This document shows positions 1 through 10,629 of a stretch of DNA of 64,000 nt, piece after piece. The stretch comes from Bacillus sp. B15-48 (lineage in GTDB: Bacteria > Bacillota > Bacilli > Bacillales > Cytobacillaceae). Location of the stretch: positions 864,024 to 928,023 of the forward strand of contig NZ_WOFU01000002.1 of the NCBI RefSeq assembly GCF_016879755.1, in the 5' to 3' direction. The translations under genes were made by a program, and so were the position numbers. The notes under the pieces were generated by a model. It had not been told where the DNA came from, made no database searches, and was given only the letters and a program-made list of their open reading frames with translations. Numbering within the stretch: the first letter of the stretch is position 1; every line of letters begins with the position of its first letter.

Positions 1-1
1 A

Positions 2-484
2 GCGCTAATTGAGATTGCAGCGCTTCCTGAAGGTCGAATAATTATTGCCAGACATGAACAGGTTATCGTTGGATATGTCACCTATCTCTATCCAGATCCA
101 CTTGAACGGTGGTCTGAAGCAGGTATGGATAATTTGATTGAACTTGGAGCGATTGAGGTTATCCCGAAGTTTCGTGGTGCTCATGTTGGGAAAAATCTCT
201 TAATTATATCGATGATGGACGAAGCTGTGGAAGATTTCATCATCATTACAACGGAATATTACTGGCATTGGGACTTGAAAAATACCGGGTTAAACGTTTG
301 GGACTATCGTAAAGTTTTAGAAAAAATGATGAGTGTTGGAGGTCTCGTATGGTATGCGACCGACGATCCTGAAATATGTTCCCATCCCGCAAACTGTCTA
401 ATGGTACGCATTGGAAAACGAGTCAGTTTAGAATCAATTGAGAAGTTTGACCGAATACGTTTTATGAACCGGTTTATGTACTAA
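2..484 (+). CDS. acuA: Protein acetyltransferase AcuA, 3' part
   Basis: The reading frame is open from base 2 to the TAA at 482-484, so about 160 C-terminal residues are visible and the N-terminus lies outside the window. AcuA is a GNAT-family acetyltransferase that acetylates, and so inactivates, acetyl-CoA synthetase AcsA. The visible part has the acetyl-CoA-binding loop typical of GNATs (FRGAHVGKNLL near the ATG at 125). The identity rests on the sequence and on acuB and acuC following directly. The ATG at 125 is internal and not the true start. The promoter is outside the window. Confidence 0.9.
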   Translation, partial: ALIEIAALPEGRIIIARHEQVIVGYVTYLYPDPLERWSEAGMDNLIELGAIEVIPKFRGAHVGKNLLIISMMDEAVEDFIIITTEYYWHWDLKNTGLNVWDYRKVLEKMMSVGGLVWYATDDPEICSHPANCLMVRIGKRVSLESIEKFDRIRFMNRFMY

Positions 485-520
485 CGTATAGGAACTCATG
501 TTACGAGGAGGATTTCTACT

Positions 521-1168
521 GTGATTGTAGAAGAGATTATGAAAACGAACTTATCCACTCTGGATAAGCACAATACGATTGCTGAGGCATGTCAAGTATT
601 AGAAAAGAATCGGATTAGACATTTACCAATAGTTGATGAACACGATAGGCTTATCGGTTTAGTCTCCGATCGGGATCTCAGAGACGCACTTCCATCTAGA
701 TTCCTTAATAATCCAAATGACGAAATTTTAAAAAAACCACTAGAACATATTATGACAACGAATGTCATTACCTGTCATCCACTTGATTTCGTAGAAGAAA
801 TAGCTGCGCTTTTTTACGAGCATCATATCGGTTGCCTCCCAGTAACTAAAGATCAAAAAATTGTTGGGATCATCACTGAAACTGATTTACTTCATGCACT
901 AGTCGCACTAATGGGTGCGGACCAACCGGGTTCGCAAATAGAAGTAAAGGTAGCAAATAAAGATGGAATGCTTAACCGTGTGGCCTCAATCATAAGTGCC
1001 AGAAAGGCCAATATATCTAGTGTTCTAGTCTATCCTTACAAGCAGGATGACAATTATAAGATTCTTGTGTTCAGGGTTCAAACAATGAACCCCATTAATA
1101 TTATCACTGATTTGAAGACGGCTGGATTTGACGTTCTTTGGCCTAATATGCCAGGTGTTTCATCATGA
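521..1168 (+). CDS. acuB: Acetoin utilization protein AcuB (CBS-CBS-ACT)
   Basis: A 215-aa protein starting at GTG 521, set by the GAGGAGG ribosome binding site at 505-511. It has two CBS domains in tandem (about residues 5-60 and 75-130) followed by a C-terminal ACT-like domain (about 140-210). These are nucleotide-sensing and small-molecule-binding modules, which fits a regulatory rather than catalytic role. It is the middle gene of acuABC; its stop overlaps the acuC start by four bases, so the two are translationally coupled. The exact molecular role of AcuB is not settled. Confidence 0.93.
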   Translation: MIVEEIMKTNLSTLDKHNTIAEACQVLEKNRIRHLPIVDEHDRLIGLVSDRDLRDALPSRFLNNPNDEILKKPLEHIMTTNVITCHPLDFVEEIAALFYEHHIGCLPVTKDQKIVGIITETDLLHALVALMGADQPGSQIEVKVANKDGMLNRVASIISARKANISSVLVYPYKQDDNYKILVFRVQTMNPINIITDLKTAGFDVLWPNMPGVSS

Positions 1169-2352
1169 CAAAGCGTTCTGTTTTCGTCTATTCAGAAGAA
1201 TTGCTTAAATATAAATTCAATAGCCACCATCCTTTCAACCAACAGCGACTAAAACTTACCATTGATTTGCTAAGGAGAATAGGCGCCATTTCTGATCATG
1301 ATATTATCCCACCACGTACCGCCACCGAAGAAGAACTTCTTTTAATTCATAGTCCAGAATATATCAATGCTGTTAAAAAAGCTGGACATGGCCAGCTTTC
1401 GGAAGAGTTAGCAGAAAGCTTTGGTCTAGCGACCGATGACACGCCAATTTTCACAAATATGCATGAAGCAAGTTCCTTGCTTGTAGGTGGAACATTAACC
1501 GCAGTTGATCAAGTAATGTCTGGAAAAGCTGACCACGCTCTCCATTTAGGAGGCGGACTTCATCACGGCTTTAGAGGAAAAGCATCTGGTTTTTGTATTT
1601 ATAATGATAGCTCCGTTGCAATTAAATATTTACAAGAAAAATATAAAGCCAGAGTTCTCTATGTTGATACAGATGCTCATCATGGAGACGGAGTACAATG
1701 GTCTTTTTATGATGACCCAAATGTTTGTACGTTATCGATACATGAAACTGGAAGGTATTTATTTCCCGGTACAGGTAATGTAAACGAACGTGGTCAAGGG
1801 AAAGGATATGGCTTTTCATTTAATATTCCTGTTGATGCTTTCACAGAGGACGAATCATGGTTATTTGCTTATACGACCGCACTGACTGAAGTGGCTGAAT
1901 TTTTTAAACCGGACGTGATATTAACGCAAAATGGTGCTGATGCCCATTACTATGACCCACTTACTCATTTATCCGCAACAATGAAAATATACCGTGAAAT
2001 CCCTAAACTTGCTCACGAAATCGCTCACCGTTATTGTGATGGTAAATGGATTGCCGTTGGAGGCGGGGGTTATGATATATGGAGAGTCGTGCCCCGTGCA
2101 TGGGCCCTTATTTGGACGGAAATGACTGAAAACTCAAACTGTTATGGAAGTTTACCAGACGATTGGATCGATCATTGGCAAGAGAAAGCAAATATCACGC
2201 TACCTAAAGAATGGGACGATCCTGAAAATTTATATCAACCGATTCCAAGAAAACAGGAAATCACTGAGAAAAATCGCCAAACACTTGAAAAGGCACTTTA
2301 CTCTATACTTAATCAAGAAAAACGAACGAATGGGCTTAAACCGCTATTATAA
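1165..2352 (+). CDS. acuC: AcuC, class I/II deacetylase-like protein
   Basis: A 395-aa member of the arginase/deacetylase fold. AcuC removes the acetyl group that AcuA places on acetyl-CoA synthetase, restoring growth on acetate or acetoin. Catalytic signatures are visible: the tandem histidines in GLHHGF, the zinc-ligand motif DTDAHHGDG near residues 168-176, and the late GGGGYD loop. Length matches the family (about 390 aa). The ATG overlaps the acuB stop in an ATGA arrangement, so expression is coupled to acuB. A shared terminator with ccpA follows. Confidence 0.95.
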   Translation: MTKRSVFVYSEELLKYKFNSHHPFNQQRLKLTIDLLRRIGAISDHDIIPPRTATEEELLLIHSPEYINAVKKAGHGQLSEELAESFGLATDDTPIFTNMHEASSLLVGGTLTAVDQVMSGKADHALHLGGGLHHGFRGKASGFCIYNDSSVAIKYLQEKYKARVLYVDTDAHHGDGVQWSFYDDPNVCTLSIHETGRYLFPGTGNVNERGQGKGYGFSFNIPVDAFTEDESWLFAYTTALTEVAEFFKPDVILTQNGADAHYYDPLTHLSATMKIYREIPKLAHEIAHRYCDGKWIAVGGGGYDIWRVVPRAWALIWTEMTENSNCYGSLPDDWIDHWQEKANITLPKEWDDPENLYQPIPRKQEITEKNRQTLEKALYSILNQEKRTNGLKPLL

Positions 2353-2456
2353 AGCGAAACTTCCATCAGAAAGGGTTTTCTTCATCCCCACTTATTCCTT
2401 ACTCTTTAGACACTGTTTTTAAGTGGAGATATATCAATGCCAGTTAACTTGAATAA

Positions 2457-2482
2457 AAATGACCGCGAATCCGCGGTCATTT
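2457..2482. terminator. Bidirectional terminator between acuC and ccpA
   Basis: A perfect 11-bp inverted repeat (AAATGACCGCG, 4-base loop) sits between two convergent genes. A-rich sequence on the left and T-rich on the right let it work in both directions. Confidence 0.85.
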
Positions 2483-2484
2483 AT

Positions 2485-3486
2485 TCAATTCTTCGTTGAA
2501 TCTCGGTATTCAATTCTATGTGGAAGGATAACGGTTTGGTCATCTACTTCTTCTTTGTTCATTAATTTAGTTAGAAGCCTCATTGCAACAGCACCAATAT
2601 CATACAATGGCTGAACAATTGTTGTTAGCTGTGGTCGTACCATCATTGCAAGTCTTGTATTGTCGGAGCTAATGATTTCAAAATCATCAGGTACCTTATA
2701 ACCAAGGTCAATGGCGCCATGAACAACACCGAGTGCCATTTCATCCGATCCAACAATAATCGCAGTTGGTTTTTCTTCCAAGCCACTTAGTTTTTCAATA
2801 GCCTCAATCCCCGAATCATAAGTATAATCACCTTCAAAGACCAATTCTTCAACATACTCATACCCAGACTGTTCTATCGCACGCTTGTATCCATTCAGTT
2901 TCTTATCTTTATTAATAGGCTCTAATAATGGGCCAACAACAAAACTAATTCGTTTATGTCCTTTTTCAATAAGTGCTTGAACGCTGTCAGATATGGCCTG
3001 TTCATAATCAATATTAACTGAGGGAACAGTTTCTGATTCTTCAATTGACCCGGCTAACACAATCGGGACAGGGGATTTTTTAAATTCATTAACATGCTCT
3101 TCAGTAATATTCCCTCCCATAAATACAATTCCATCCACTTGTTTTCCAAGCATTGTATTCAATAGGTGAAGTTCCTTATCATTATTTTGATCAGAACTGC
3201 TAAGTATAATATTGTATTTATACATCGTTGCAATATCTTCTATTCCTCTTGCTAATTCAGCAAAAAAGATACTTGAAATATCAGGAATAATTACACCGAC
3301 AGTTGTCGTCTTTTTGCTAGCCAGCCCCCTTGCAACAGCATTTGGCCTATAACCAAGGCGATCAATGACTTCCATTACTTTTTTTCTTGTAACTGGTTTA
3401 ACATTTGGGTTTCCATTTACTACACGCGAGACAGTTGCCATTGAAACATTTGCTTCTCTAGCAACATCATATATCGTTATATTCAT
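2485..3486 (-). CDS. ccpA: Catabolite control protein A
   Basis: LacI-family regulator of carbon catabolite control, acting with Ser46-phosphorylated HPr at cre sites. The N-terminal helix-turn-helix ([20 protein letters not shown]) and hinge are clear, followed by a periplasmic-binding-protein-like core to the C-terminus. I start it at ATG 3486, giving 333 aa, because the AAGGAG site lies about 8 bases upstream. A GTG at 3495 in the same frame directly abuts that site and is unlikely. It lies downstream of aroG, as in B. subtilis, but a strong terminator separates the two here, so it probably has its own promoter in 3490-3660. Confidence 0.97.
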   Translation of the reverse strand: MNITIYDVAREANVSMATVSRVVNGNPNVKPVTRKKVMEVIDRLGYRPNAVARGLASKKTTTVGVIIPDISSIFFAELARGIEDIATMYKYNIILSSSDQNNDKELHLLNTMLGKQVDGIVFMGGNITEEHVNEFKKSPVPIVLAGSIEESETVPSVNIDYEQAISDSVQALIEKGHKRISFVVGPLLEPINKDKKLNGYKRAIEQSGYEYVEELVFEGDYTYDSGIEAIEKLSGLEEKPTAIIVGSDEMALGVVHGAIDLGYKVPDDFEIISSDNTRLAMMVRPQLTTIVQPLYDIGAVAMRLLTKLMNKEEVDDQTVILPHRIEYRDSTKN

Positions 3487-3664
3487 CTTCTTCACTCCTT
3501 TTAATCTCCGTTACAATACTTTCTCTTATTTTACGGTATAATCGGTTCAATTAACCATATTTTAGAATGTGATTTTATGTACAATTATAATTATGTTATT
3601 AATCATACGACAACAACGCCAATCTGGCAATGTGAACGCCTCAATTTTATCTTCTTTTATACGT

Positions 3665-3702
3665 AAAAATGCCATGCCTATTTTGTCAGGCATGGCATTT
3701 TT
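3665..3702 (-). terminator. Rho-independent terminator after aroG
   Basis: The stem pairs AAAAATGCCATGCCT with AGGCATGGCATTTTT around an 8-base loop, immediately downstream of the aroG stop. The T-tract follows on the minus strand. Confidence 0.88.
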
Positions 3703-3704
3703 TC

Positions 3705-4781
3705 TTAAATCGTAACAAATGAAGATGTACGCAGCGAACGAACAAATTCGTCAAACTGCTTTAAATCCATTTGTTGAGCATTATCAGACAAGGCAACAGC
3801 TGGATCTGGATGAACTTCTGCCATAACCCCATCAGCACCAATTGCTAAAGCAGCTTTTGCTGTTGGAAGAAGAAGATCTCTCCTACCAGTCGAATGAGTA
3901 ACATCAACCATAACAGGCAAATGTGTTTCTTGTTTTAAAATTGGTACAGCAGAAATATCTAGTGTATTTCTTGTTGCTTTCTCATATGTGCGAATTCCAC
4001 GTTCACAAAGGATGATTTGCCCATTTCCTTGAGCCATAATGTATTCAGCAGCGTTAATAAACTCTTCAATTGTCGCGGATAAACCACGTTTTAGTAACAC
4101 TGGCTTATTAACCGCCCCTGCTGCCTTTAACAATTCAAAGTTTTGCATATTACGTGCACCAATTTGAATGACATCAATGTAGTCAACAGCTGTCTCGATA
4201 TCATTTGGATGAACGATTTCGCTAATAACAGCTAAGTCGAATTCTTCTCCAACCTTTTTTAGAATCTTTAAGCCCTCAATCCCTAAACCTTGGAAGTCAT
4301 ATGGAGAAGTTCTCGGTTTGAAAGCACCGCCACGAAGCATTTTAAATCCTTTCTCTTTCACTGCCGCTGCTACAGTTGCCACTTGTTCATACGATTCAAC
4401 GGAGCATGGACCAAAGATAAATTGCTGACTGCCATCCCCAATCTTTACTCCCTTTACATCAACGATTGTATCTTCAGGCTTTTTCTTCCGGGAGACCAGT
4501 AGTGCCTTTCGATTATCTTCTTCTTGCAATTCCAAGCCAGCTTTGAAAACTTGCTTAAATATATGTTCAATTGTTGAATCTTCAAACGGGCCATTATTAT
4601 TTTCCTTAATAAGATCTAACATTTGGCGTTCACGAACCGGATCATAGCGATAAACTCCTTGGGTTTCCTTCGCCTTACCGATTTCCTGTACAAGCATTGC
4701 CCTTTCATTAATCAATGATAATAATTGCAAATTTAATTCGTCTACTCGTTCTCTCAGTTGATCCAGTTGATTATTACTCAT
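3705..4781 (-). CDS. aroA: Bifunctional chorismate mutase / DAHP synthase
   Basis: A 358-aa fusion of an AroQ-type chorismate mutase (about residues 1-90) with a class I-beta DAHP synthase (about 100-358). It makes DAHP, the first shikimate-pathway intermediate; the mutase domain serves as an allosteric sensor of chorismate and prephenate in this type. Motifs include [27 protein letters not shown] and [11 protein letters not shown]. Start ATG 4781 ([13 protein letters not shown]) aligns with the B. subtilis protein; an ORF extension to 4826 is not conserved. The gene is called aroA in B. subtilis and aroG in others. Confidence 0.95.
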   Translation of the reverse strand: MSNNQLDQLRERVDELNLQLLSLINERAMLVQEIGKAKETQGVYRYDPVRERQMLDLIKENNNGPFEDSTIEHIFKQVFKAGLELQEEDNRKALLVSRKKKPEDTIVDVKGVKIGDGSQQFIFGPCSVESYEQVATVAAAVKEKGFKMLRGGAFKPRTSPYDFQGLGIEGLKILKKVGEEFDLAVISEIVHPNDIETAVDYIDVIQIGARNMQNFELLKAAGAVNKPVLLKRGLSATIEEFINAAEYIMAQGNGQIILCERGIRTYEKATRNTLDISAVPILKQETHLPVMVDVTHSTGRRDLLLPTAKAALAIGADGVMAEVHPDPAVALSDNAQQMDLKQFDEFVRSLRTSSFVTI

Positions 4782-4930
4782 TTTTTCCCGTCCCTTCAAA
4801 CCAAGTATATTCAGAATGCACTGCATTTTCTATAATTATCGTTATTATATATGAATTAGTTTCAAATGTCACGAACTTCTTTAGCAATTAAACGCTTTTA
4901 AGCTTTTAAGCACTAAAGTGTGTGCGCAGA

Positions 4931-4959
4931 ATCAGCGAGGACGGCTGTCCCCCACTGAT
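4931..4959. repeat. GC-rich palindrome downstream of ytxJ
   Basis: An imperfect hairpin pairing ATCAGCGAGGAC with GTCCCCCACTGAT (G-U pairs and one bulge) around GGCT. No T-tract follows on the minus strand, so it is a poor terminator. It may be a dispersed intergenic palindrome of the REP kind, which I cannot confirm from one copy. Confidence 0.35.
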
Positions 4960-4971
4960 CGTGAATACATA

Positions 4972-5298
4972 TTAATTATTTTCTACGAACGCAGCTTGTA
5001 ATGATTTCTCAGTTATTTTCCAATGTGAAGCATGCCAAACAACATTCGAACGTGTAAATAAAATTGCTTGAGGCGATTCATGTTTTACATGGAACCTTTC
5101 AGCAATATGGTTAGATAACGGCCTTGCCTCTTGTACGGCTAAATAATAGCAAGGTAAGCTGCTATCGCTACTAAATTTCTCATATTCTTCAAATGCAGCC
5201 TGACTTATTGGGCATGTTAAACTATGCTTAACAAAGAAGAAAGAGCCTTCCTCTTCAAATAATTTGCTAAATTCCTCGATTGACTCTATTTTTTGCAA
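4972..5298 (-). CDS. ytxJ: Monothiol bacilliredoxin YtxJ/BrxC
   Basis: About 108 aa, thioredoxin-like fold. The active-site motif TCPIS (in HSLTCPISQAAFEEY) is the signature of monothiol bacilliredoxin BrxC, which removes bacillithiol from S-bacillithiolated proteins after oxidative stress. I favour TTG 5298 as the start because GAGGAG lies 8 bases upstream; the in-frame GTG at 5307 abuts that site. It is the last gene of the ytxG-ytxH-ytxJ stress operon. Confidence 0.85.
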   Translation of the reverse strand: MQKIESIEEFSKLFEEEGSFFFVKHSLTCPISQAAFEEYEKFSSDSSLPCYYLAVQEARPLSNHIAERFHVKHESPQAILFTRSNVVWHASHWKITEKSLQAAFVENN

Positions 5299-5359
5299 TC
5301 TAATCACTCCTCTATCCTAGATATTATTTTTTTTCGAACAAACCGATGTAATTTCATGA

Positions 5360-5797
5360 CTATTGATTTAGTTTTCTTTCTGTCTCATCAAATGCTGATT
5401 GTGTTTCTGCTAACTTTCTTTGAATCTCCTCACTCATACCGCTTGACGAATTGGCAAAATCATGTGATTGAGGATCCTCTTGATTTTGGTCATTTCTCGC
5501 TTTATGTAATAAGTCTGAAGATTGCTGTGAAACGGTATTTGCAATTGAATTTGCCTTTTCCTTTGCAACTGAGGCCAGTTCAATGCTTTTAGTCATCGCT
5601 TTATCTTTCACCTGTTCTGTTTTCTCAAGGATTGAAACAGACCGTTCGTTAATCGAGGTGCGCAACTCTCTTCCAGACCTCGGAGTCAGTAATAAAGCGG
5701 CGGCTGCACCAGCGACAGCTCCTACAATCGCACCGATAACGAAATCACGTGTATTTGTATTCGATTCTTGTTTCTCGTTCAATTCCCTATTCTTCAT
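5360..5797 (-). CDS. ytxH: General stress protein YtxH
   Basis: A 145-aa YtxH-family protein. One glycine- and alanine-rich membrane segment lies near residues 20-40 (FVIGAIVGAVAGAAAALLL), followed by the family motif TPRSGRELR and a long charged, probably coiled-coil tail. In B. subtilis it belongs to the sigma-B/sigma-H stress regulon; its molecular function is unknown. RBS GGGGTGA precedes ATG 5797. It lies 14 bases after ytxG, so they are co-transcribed. Confidence 0.9.
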   Translation of the reverse strand: MKNRELNEKQESNTNTRDFVIGAIVGAVAGAAAALLLTPRSGRELRTSINERSVSILEKTEQVKDKAMTKSIELASVAKEKANSIANTVSQQSSDLLHKARNDQNQEDPQSHDFANSSSGMSEEIQRKLAETQSAFDETERKLNQ

Positions 5798-5811
5798 CCT
5801 TTATCACCCCA

Positions 5812-6294
5812 TTAATTATTTTGTGCTCGTTCACGTCGTCTAGAAAGAATTTGCTCTCCATCTTGTTTTTCATATACAGGACTTTCCTTTTTTGCCCTCC
5901 ATCTTTCTTTTAATTCTAAGAAGACATTCCCCCATTGGATCACTTGAGAAATTTTATCTTGGTTTTTAATAAGCTCTTTGTCAACGATCGTATGAATATT
6001 TTGAATCGAACGGTTAAATTGTTGCACCGAGTTGCCTACGTCCTTTACAGCAATGACAACAGAATTTAAGTTTTCTGATTTACGCTGAATATCCTCCGCT
6101 AAATGGTTTGTTTTATGAAGCAACTCCGTTGTCTCACGGGTTACCCCATCAAGTTGTTTTTCTAATCCCGATAGCGTGCGTGCTACACTGTCAAGCGTAA
6201 TTTGTAAAGATTTTAACGTTTTTGAAAGAAAAATCACAAGAATAAGGAAAGCCAGTGCTGCTACTGCAACACTCAAATAAAGTATAATTTCCAT
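5812..6294 (-). CDS. ytxG: General stress protein YtxG (DUF948)
   Basis: A 160-aa membrane protein. A single N-terminal transmembrane helix (about residues 3-25) is followed by a long amphipathic region resembling DUF948 and methyl-accepting-type coiled coils (residues 30-120) and a basic tail. It is the first gene of the ytxGHJ operon, with a GGAGG site just upstream of ATG 6294. A candidate sigma-B promoter lies at 6377-6401. The function is not known beyond stress induction. Confidence 0.88.
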   Translation of the reverse strand: MEIILYLSVAVAALAFLILVIFLSKTLKSLQITLDSVARTLSGLEKQLDGVTRETTELLHKTNHLAEDIQRKSENLNSVVIAVKDVGNSVQQFNRSIQNIHTIVDKELIKNQDKISQVIQWGNVFLELKERWRAKKESPVYEKQDGEQILSRRRERAQNN

Positions 6295-6376
6295 AATCTA
6301 AAACCTCCGATAATTAAATCCTCTACCTTCTTATTTCCTACCTTAAAGTCATTAGCTTTATGTATTTGTTACCATA

Positions 6377-6401
6377 CTACCCATTCTCTTCTCCCTTAAT
6401 C
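6377..6401 (-). promoter_or_regulatory. Candidate sigma-B promoter of ytxGHJ
   Basis: On the minus strand GATTAA, a 13-base spacer, then GGGTAG. This resembles the sigma-B consensus GTTTAA-N(13-14)-GGGTAT. The operon is sigma-B-dependent in B. subtilis, which supports the call, but each hexamer departs from consensus by one base. Confidence 0.45.
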
Positions 6402-6519
6402 ATAAGGATTACTTTCAATAAAATCCAGTCATTTCAATTATAATCATCATCTGTTTTACAGATTGTCATTGTAAGAGCTTCTTGAAACAACCACAAAGTA
6501 TATTTAGCTACGTACAGAA

Positions 6520-6547
6520 AAACAGGAGGCCATTTCGCCTCCTGTTT
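6520..6547 (-). terminator. Terminator after murC
   Basis: A perfect 11-bp stem (AAACAGGAGGC with GCCTCCTGTTT) around a 6-base loop, directly downstream of the murC stop. Confidence 0.82.
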
Positions 6548-6555
6548 AACTTTTC

Positions 6556-7857
6556 TTATAGTTGAACCTGCCTTTCATAGGCTTCTTGGAATTTTTGAAT
6601 ATCCCCTGCACCCATGAAAATAATCACGCCTGACTCGTGATTTTTTAGTACAGTAGTCTCATCCTCTGAAATAATCTCTGCTCCATCAATCTTATTTTTT
6701 AAATCTTCAATTGATAGTTTCCCATGATTTTCTCGAGCTGAACCAAAAATTTCACATAAATAAACTTTGTCTGCATGACTTAAACTATCAGCAAATTCTT
6801 GGAGAAATGTTTGTGTTCTCGTAAAAGTATGTGGTTGAAATACCGCGATAATCTCACGATCAGGATATTTCTGGTTAGCCGCTTGGATTGTTGCCTTAAT
6901 TTCCGTCGGGTGATGGGCATAATCATCAATAATCACTTGATTCGCCATTTGCTTTTCGGAGAATCTTCGTTTTACCCCTTTAAACGTTGTCAATTGCTCT
7001 GCAATCACTTCCGAACCAATCCCCTCATAATTACAAAGAGCGATGACCGCAAGAGCATTTAAAACATTATGATCCCCGTATAAGGGAATAAAGAAAGTAT
7101 CGTAATAATTATTTCTTACAAACACATCAAATGTGGTCCCATCAGTCGACTTTGCCACATTTCGAGCTTGAAAATCATTTTCTTCCGCAAAACCATAAAA
7201 AACAACAGGTACTTTCGCTTGAATTTGCTGAAGCTGCTCATCATCACCACAAGCGAAAATTCCTTTCCTCACTTGTAGGGCCATCTCCTGAAACGCTGAA
7301 AAAACATCTTCAATATTAGCAAAGTAATCAGGATGATCAAAATCAATATTCGTCATGATTGCATAATCTGGAAAATAGGACAAAAAATGACGTCGGTATT
7401 CACATGCTTCAAATGCAAAGTACTCAGCTTCCTTGTCCCCTTTGCCTGTACCGTCTCCGATTAAAAATGAAGTCGGCTTTGCTCCATTCATGACATGGGC
7501 TAATAAACCAGTTGTCGATGTCTTGCCATGCGCTCCAGTTACAGCAACACTTGTAAATTTTTCCATGAAATCACCGAGGTAACGATGATAACGAATAATC
7601 GGTAGCCCTAGCTCCATCCCACGCTGAATTTCTTCATGTGTATCTGGAAAAGCATTCCCAGCAATAATCGTCATTCCCGGTTGAATATTATCCTTGTTAA
7701 AAGGAAGGATCTTTATTCCTGATTGTTCAAGGGCGATCTGGGTAAAGAAATGTTTTTCGACATCAGAGCCCTGTACATTATAATCCATATCATGGAGAAT
7801 TTGAGCAAGTGCGCTCATACCAGACCCCTTTATACCTACAAAATGGTAAATAGTCAT
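6556..7857 (-). CDS. murC: UDP-N-acetylmuramate--L-alanine ligase
   Basis: A 433-aa Mur ligase that adds L-alanine to UDP-MurNAc in the cytoplasm, using ATP. The N-terminal UDP-binding motif [11 protein letters not shown], the P-loop [11 protein letters not shown] (about residues 106-116), the central EACEYRRHF and the C-terminal [10 protein letters not shown] are all present. Start ATG 7857 is chosen because GGAGG precedes it by 8 bases; the longer frame to 7875 overlaps the site. Upstream on the minus strand there is a TATAAT (7975-7980) with only a weak -35. Confidence 0.97.
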   Translation of the reverse strand: MTIYHFVGIKGSGMSALAQILHDMDYNVQGSDVEKHFFTQIALEQSGIKILPFNKDNIQPGMTIIAGNAFPDTHEEIQRGMELGLPIIRYHRYLGDFMEKFTSVAVTGAHGKTSTTGLLAHVMNGAKPTSFLIGDGTGKGDKEAEYFAFEACEYRRHFLSYFPDYAIMTNIDFDHPDYFANIEDVFSAFQEMALQVRKGIFACGDDEQLQQIQAKVPVVFYGFAEENDFQARNVAKSTDGTTFDVFVRNNYYDTFFIPLYGDHNVLNALAVIALCNYEGIGSEVIAEQLTTFKGVKRRFSEKQMANQVIIDDYAHHPTEIKATIQAANQKYPDREIIAVFQPHTFTRTQTFLQEFADSLSHADKVYLCEIFGSARENHGKLSIEDLKNKIDGAEIISEDETTVLKNHESGVIIFMGAGDIQKFQEAYERQVQL

Positions 7858-8043
7858 ATAAAGAACCTCCAACAAACGTCTGTATGTAACACAGTATATG
7901 ACAGTTAGCGTAATTTGCTCATATTAAGATGTTGACAACAAACCGTTTAACTATCGAATCTTAAGTATTGATACATTATATCATTTTTCATTTGTAAAAA
8001 CTATTGCATCTCTAATATTCACTTTTATAATCAATATGATTAA

Positions 8044-10506
8044 TTAATACATTTTGCTTCCTTCATATGTGGCTTCTAAATCCTCTGCAGAAATGAGGAC
8101 ATCTCTGGGTTTACTCCCTCGCCCCTCGGAAATGAAACCATTTTGTTCCATCATATCAATCAATCTCGCAGCTCGATTATAACCTACTTTAAATCGTCGC
8201 TGTAGACTGGAAGTTGATGCTCCCCCTTGTTCGATTACATAAGCACAAGCTTCATAAAAAAGCTCATCCTCTTCCTCTGTTACTTGTGCCTTCTTAATCA
8301 GTTCATCCTGTTCGAACAAATATTCTGGTGTGCGTTGTTTTCGAACAAAAGCAACAACATCATCAATTTCCTGATCAGAAACAAAAGTCCCTTGTAATCG
8401 GTAAGGCTTAGAAGAACCGTTTTCTAAAAAGAGCATATCTCCCCGCCCAAGGAGCTTCTCAGCACCACTTATGTCAATAATGGTTCGTGAGTCTACTTGA
8501 GATGATACAGAAAAGGCAATCCTAGTAGGAACATTCGCCTTAATTAAACCGGTAATAACATCAACAGAAGGCCTTTGTGTTGCAATAATTAAATGGATTC
8601 CACATGCCCGCGCTTTTTGAGCAATGCGGCAAATCGCTTCCTCAACATCGGCGGGAGACATCATCATTAAATCCGCAAGTTCATCAATGACAATGACAAT
8701 AAAAGGTAACTTTTCTTCATTCCGACCATGTTCGTTAACCATTTCATTATACCGATTTATCTCCCTCACGCCAGTGTGTGCAAACAACTCATAACGTCTT
8801 TCCATTTCTTCAACAGCCCATTTTAGTGAGGCTGTAGCAGCTTTAACATCCGTAATAACTGGACTGACAAGATGTGGGATATGATTGTATGGCGCTAACT
8901 CCACCATTTTCGGATCAATTAATAGTAACTTCACTTCATCTGGGTGCGCCTTATAGATTAGACTAACAAGCATCGTATTAATACATACACTTTTCCCTGA
9001 ACCTGTAGCACCAGCTATGAGACCGTGAGGCATCTTCTTTAAATCTGTGATGATTGGGTTACCTGAAATATCTAATCCTAAGGCAACAGCAAGCGGGGAA
9101 GCTGTTTCGCTAAACCCATTTGTACGAATTATTTCACTAATTAACACCGGTCGACTTGATGCATTTGGGACTTCAATTCCAATCGCGTGTTTACCAGGAA
9201 TAGGTGCTTCAATTCGAATATCTCTTGCAGCTAAGCCTAGCTTAATATCATCTGCTAGATTCGTAATTTTATTTACTTTCACGCCTGGCTCAGGCTGTAC
9301 TTCAAAACGAGTCACAGAAGGTCCTTGGGTAACATTAACCACTTTTGCTCCAACATTAAAATTTCTTAATGTCACATTTAAAATCTCTTCTTGTTCGTTT
9401 AGCCAATCTTTATTTGTTTCAATCATTACTGGGGGATGAAGAAGATCAAGGGGAGGATATAAATATGCCTCCTCTCTTTCTTGTATATGCTTCGATTCTA
9501 AGTTCCATTTTATGTCGCTCTCCTTCATTTCAGAAGAAGCATTTTCGATTGGCACTATTTTTTGTTCATGAAGAGGATCGTTGCTCTTTTTCTTCCTCTC
9601 TTTTTGTTCTTCAAGTTTTTTCTTGTCCTGTTTCAACATTAAAACATTGAAAGGGACATGCTTTTTCTTCGGACGCTCACTTGATGTTTCAATCGTGGCT
9701 GCAATTTGAGGTTCTCCCATATTCACTTGCGCTTCTTTTGTTGAATCCTCTTTAATCAATGTAGTCGGATCTGCTTCCTTTAAAAACTGAGTCGTTTCTT
9801 TCGGTTTATTTTCTTCTTTATGGATGCTTTCTGCTTTTGTGTTTTCTTTCTCTTTTTGGATGCTTTCTTCTTCTTTTATGTTTTCCTGTCTTTGGATGTT
9901 TCCTTCTTCTTTGATGTTTTCTTGTCTTTGGATGCTTCCCTCTTCTTTGATGTTTGCTCTACTTTCGTTTTCTGACCCTCTAGCCGTAGGTATGGGTTGT
10001 ATAACTTTTACCGTTTCTTGCTGTTTTAGTATCGGCTCAATTGGTGTTTCTTTGTTGCTCGCAAAAGTATTCAACTCAAACTCGACAGGTTCCTCTTGTT
10101 TAGACCGTTGAAAAGCAAATATGGGTGAAGGGATCTCAGTTGGGCGGAACATATGTCCCTTTTCTCGTTTTTCTATTCGTCTAAATTCACTCGCATTTTC
10201 CTGAACAGGCTCATAAAAAGAAGGCTCCTCTTTCTTTACATCCTCTTTTTGCTTCTTTTGTTCCTTTTCTATCTCATCTGGAATCAGAGGGAATTTAAAT
10301 TTACCCTTTGGATATTTATACAACACCCTAGCGTCTAACTCCTTTTTGCCTTCTCTCTCATACCGATCATCGAGCAGATTGTACGGTTTATGTATATCGT
10401 TTTCTATTGAGTTTTTATCATTGGGTTGTGCTTTCTCCTCTTCTCCTCGAAACATTTGCAAAATACGTTTAATCCAACTCAAACTAATCACTCTTTCTTT
10501 TTTCAT
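8044..10506 (-). CDS. sftA: FtsK/SpoIIIE-type DNA translocase SftA
   Basis: An 820-aa soluble translocase, the counterpart of SftA (YtpST), which moves DNA away from the closing septum. It has no N-terminal transmembrane helices. A long, highly charged low-complexity linker (about residues 20-340) precedes the motor: Walker A GATGSGKS (499-506), Walker B-like LLLIDPKMVE and VIDELADL. A winged-helix gamma domain recognising DNA orientation sequences is at the C-terminus (about 750-815). B. subtilis SftA is about 950 aa; the difference is in the linker. The linker holds a 36-base tandem repeat, listed separately. Confidence 0.93.
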   Translation of the reverse strand: MKKERVISLSWIKRILQMFRGEEEKAQPNDKNSIENDIHKPYNLLDDRYEREGKKELDARVLYKYPKGKFKFPLIPDEIEKEQKKQKEDVKKEEPSFYEPVQENASEFRRIEKREKGHMFRPTEIPSPIFAFQRSKQEEPVEFELNTFASNKETPIEPILKQQETVKVIQPIPTARGSENESRANIKEEGSIQRQENIKEEGNIQRQENIKEEESIQKEKENTKAESIHKEENKPKETTQFLKEADPTTLIKEDSTKEAQVNMGEPQIAATIETSSERPKKKHVPFNVLMLKQDKKKLEEQKERKKKSNDPLHEQKIVPIENASSEMKESDIKWNLESKHIQEREEAYLYPPLDLLHPPVMIETNKDWLNEQEEILNVTLRNFNVGAKVVNVTQGPSVTRFEVQPEPGVKVNKITNLADDIKLGLAARDIRIEAPIPGKHAIGIEVPNASSRPVLISEIIRTNGFSETASPLAVALGLDISGNPIITDLKKMPHGLIAGATGSGKSVCINTMLVSLIYKAHPDEVKLLLIDPKMVELAPYNHIPHLVSPVITDVKAATASLKWAVEEMERRYELFAHTGVREINRYNEMVNEHGRNEEKLPFIVIVIDELADLMMMSPADVEEAICRIAQKARACGIHLIIATQRPSVDVITGLIKANVPTRIAFSVSSQVDSRTIIDISGAEKLLGRGDMLFLENGSSKPYRLQGTFVSDQEIDDVVAFVRKQRTPEYLFEQDELIKKAQVTEEEDELFYEACAYVIEQGGASTSSLQRRFKVGYNRAARLIDMMEQNGFISEGRGSKPRDVLISAEDLEATYEGSKMY
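9847..9954 (-). repeat. Three 36-base tandem repeats in sftA linker
   Basis: Residues 185-220 consist of three consecutive 12-residue units close to NIKEEGSIQRQE, the third more diverged. The DNA repeats with the same 36-base period. This is within the flexible linker, so copy-number change would keep the frame. Confidence 0.8.
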
Positions 10507-10588
10507 TCATTCCTATTTTAACAGTATTTGTCCATTAATCGAGACTAACTTAAAAGAATAGGACAATTCTCTCATGTGCCGAACGAGA

Positions 10589-10619
10589 AGAGAAAAAAGG
10601 AAAAGCCCGGTTAAGGGCT
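10589..10619 (-). terminator. Terminator after ytpQ
   Basis: A short stem AGCCC/GGGCT with a 6-base loop, followed on the minus strand by TTTTCCTTTTTTC. It lies between ytpQ and the start of sftA. Confidence 0.65.
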
Positions 10620-10629
10620 GAAAATAAAC

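Noticed and set aside
9047-9650. Plus-strand ORFs opposite sftA
   Set aside because: Shadows of the sftA coding strand, which has clear conserved motifs.
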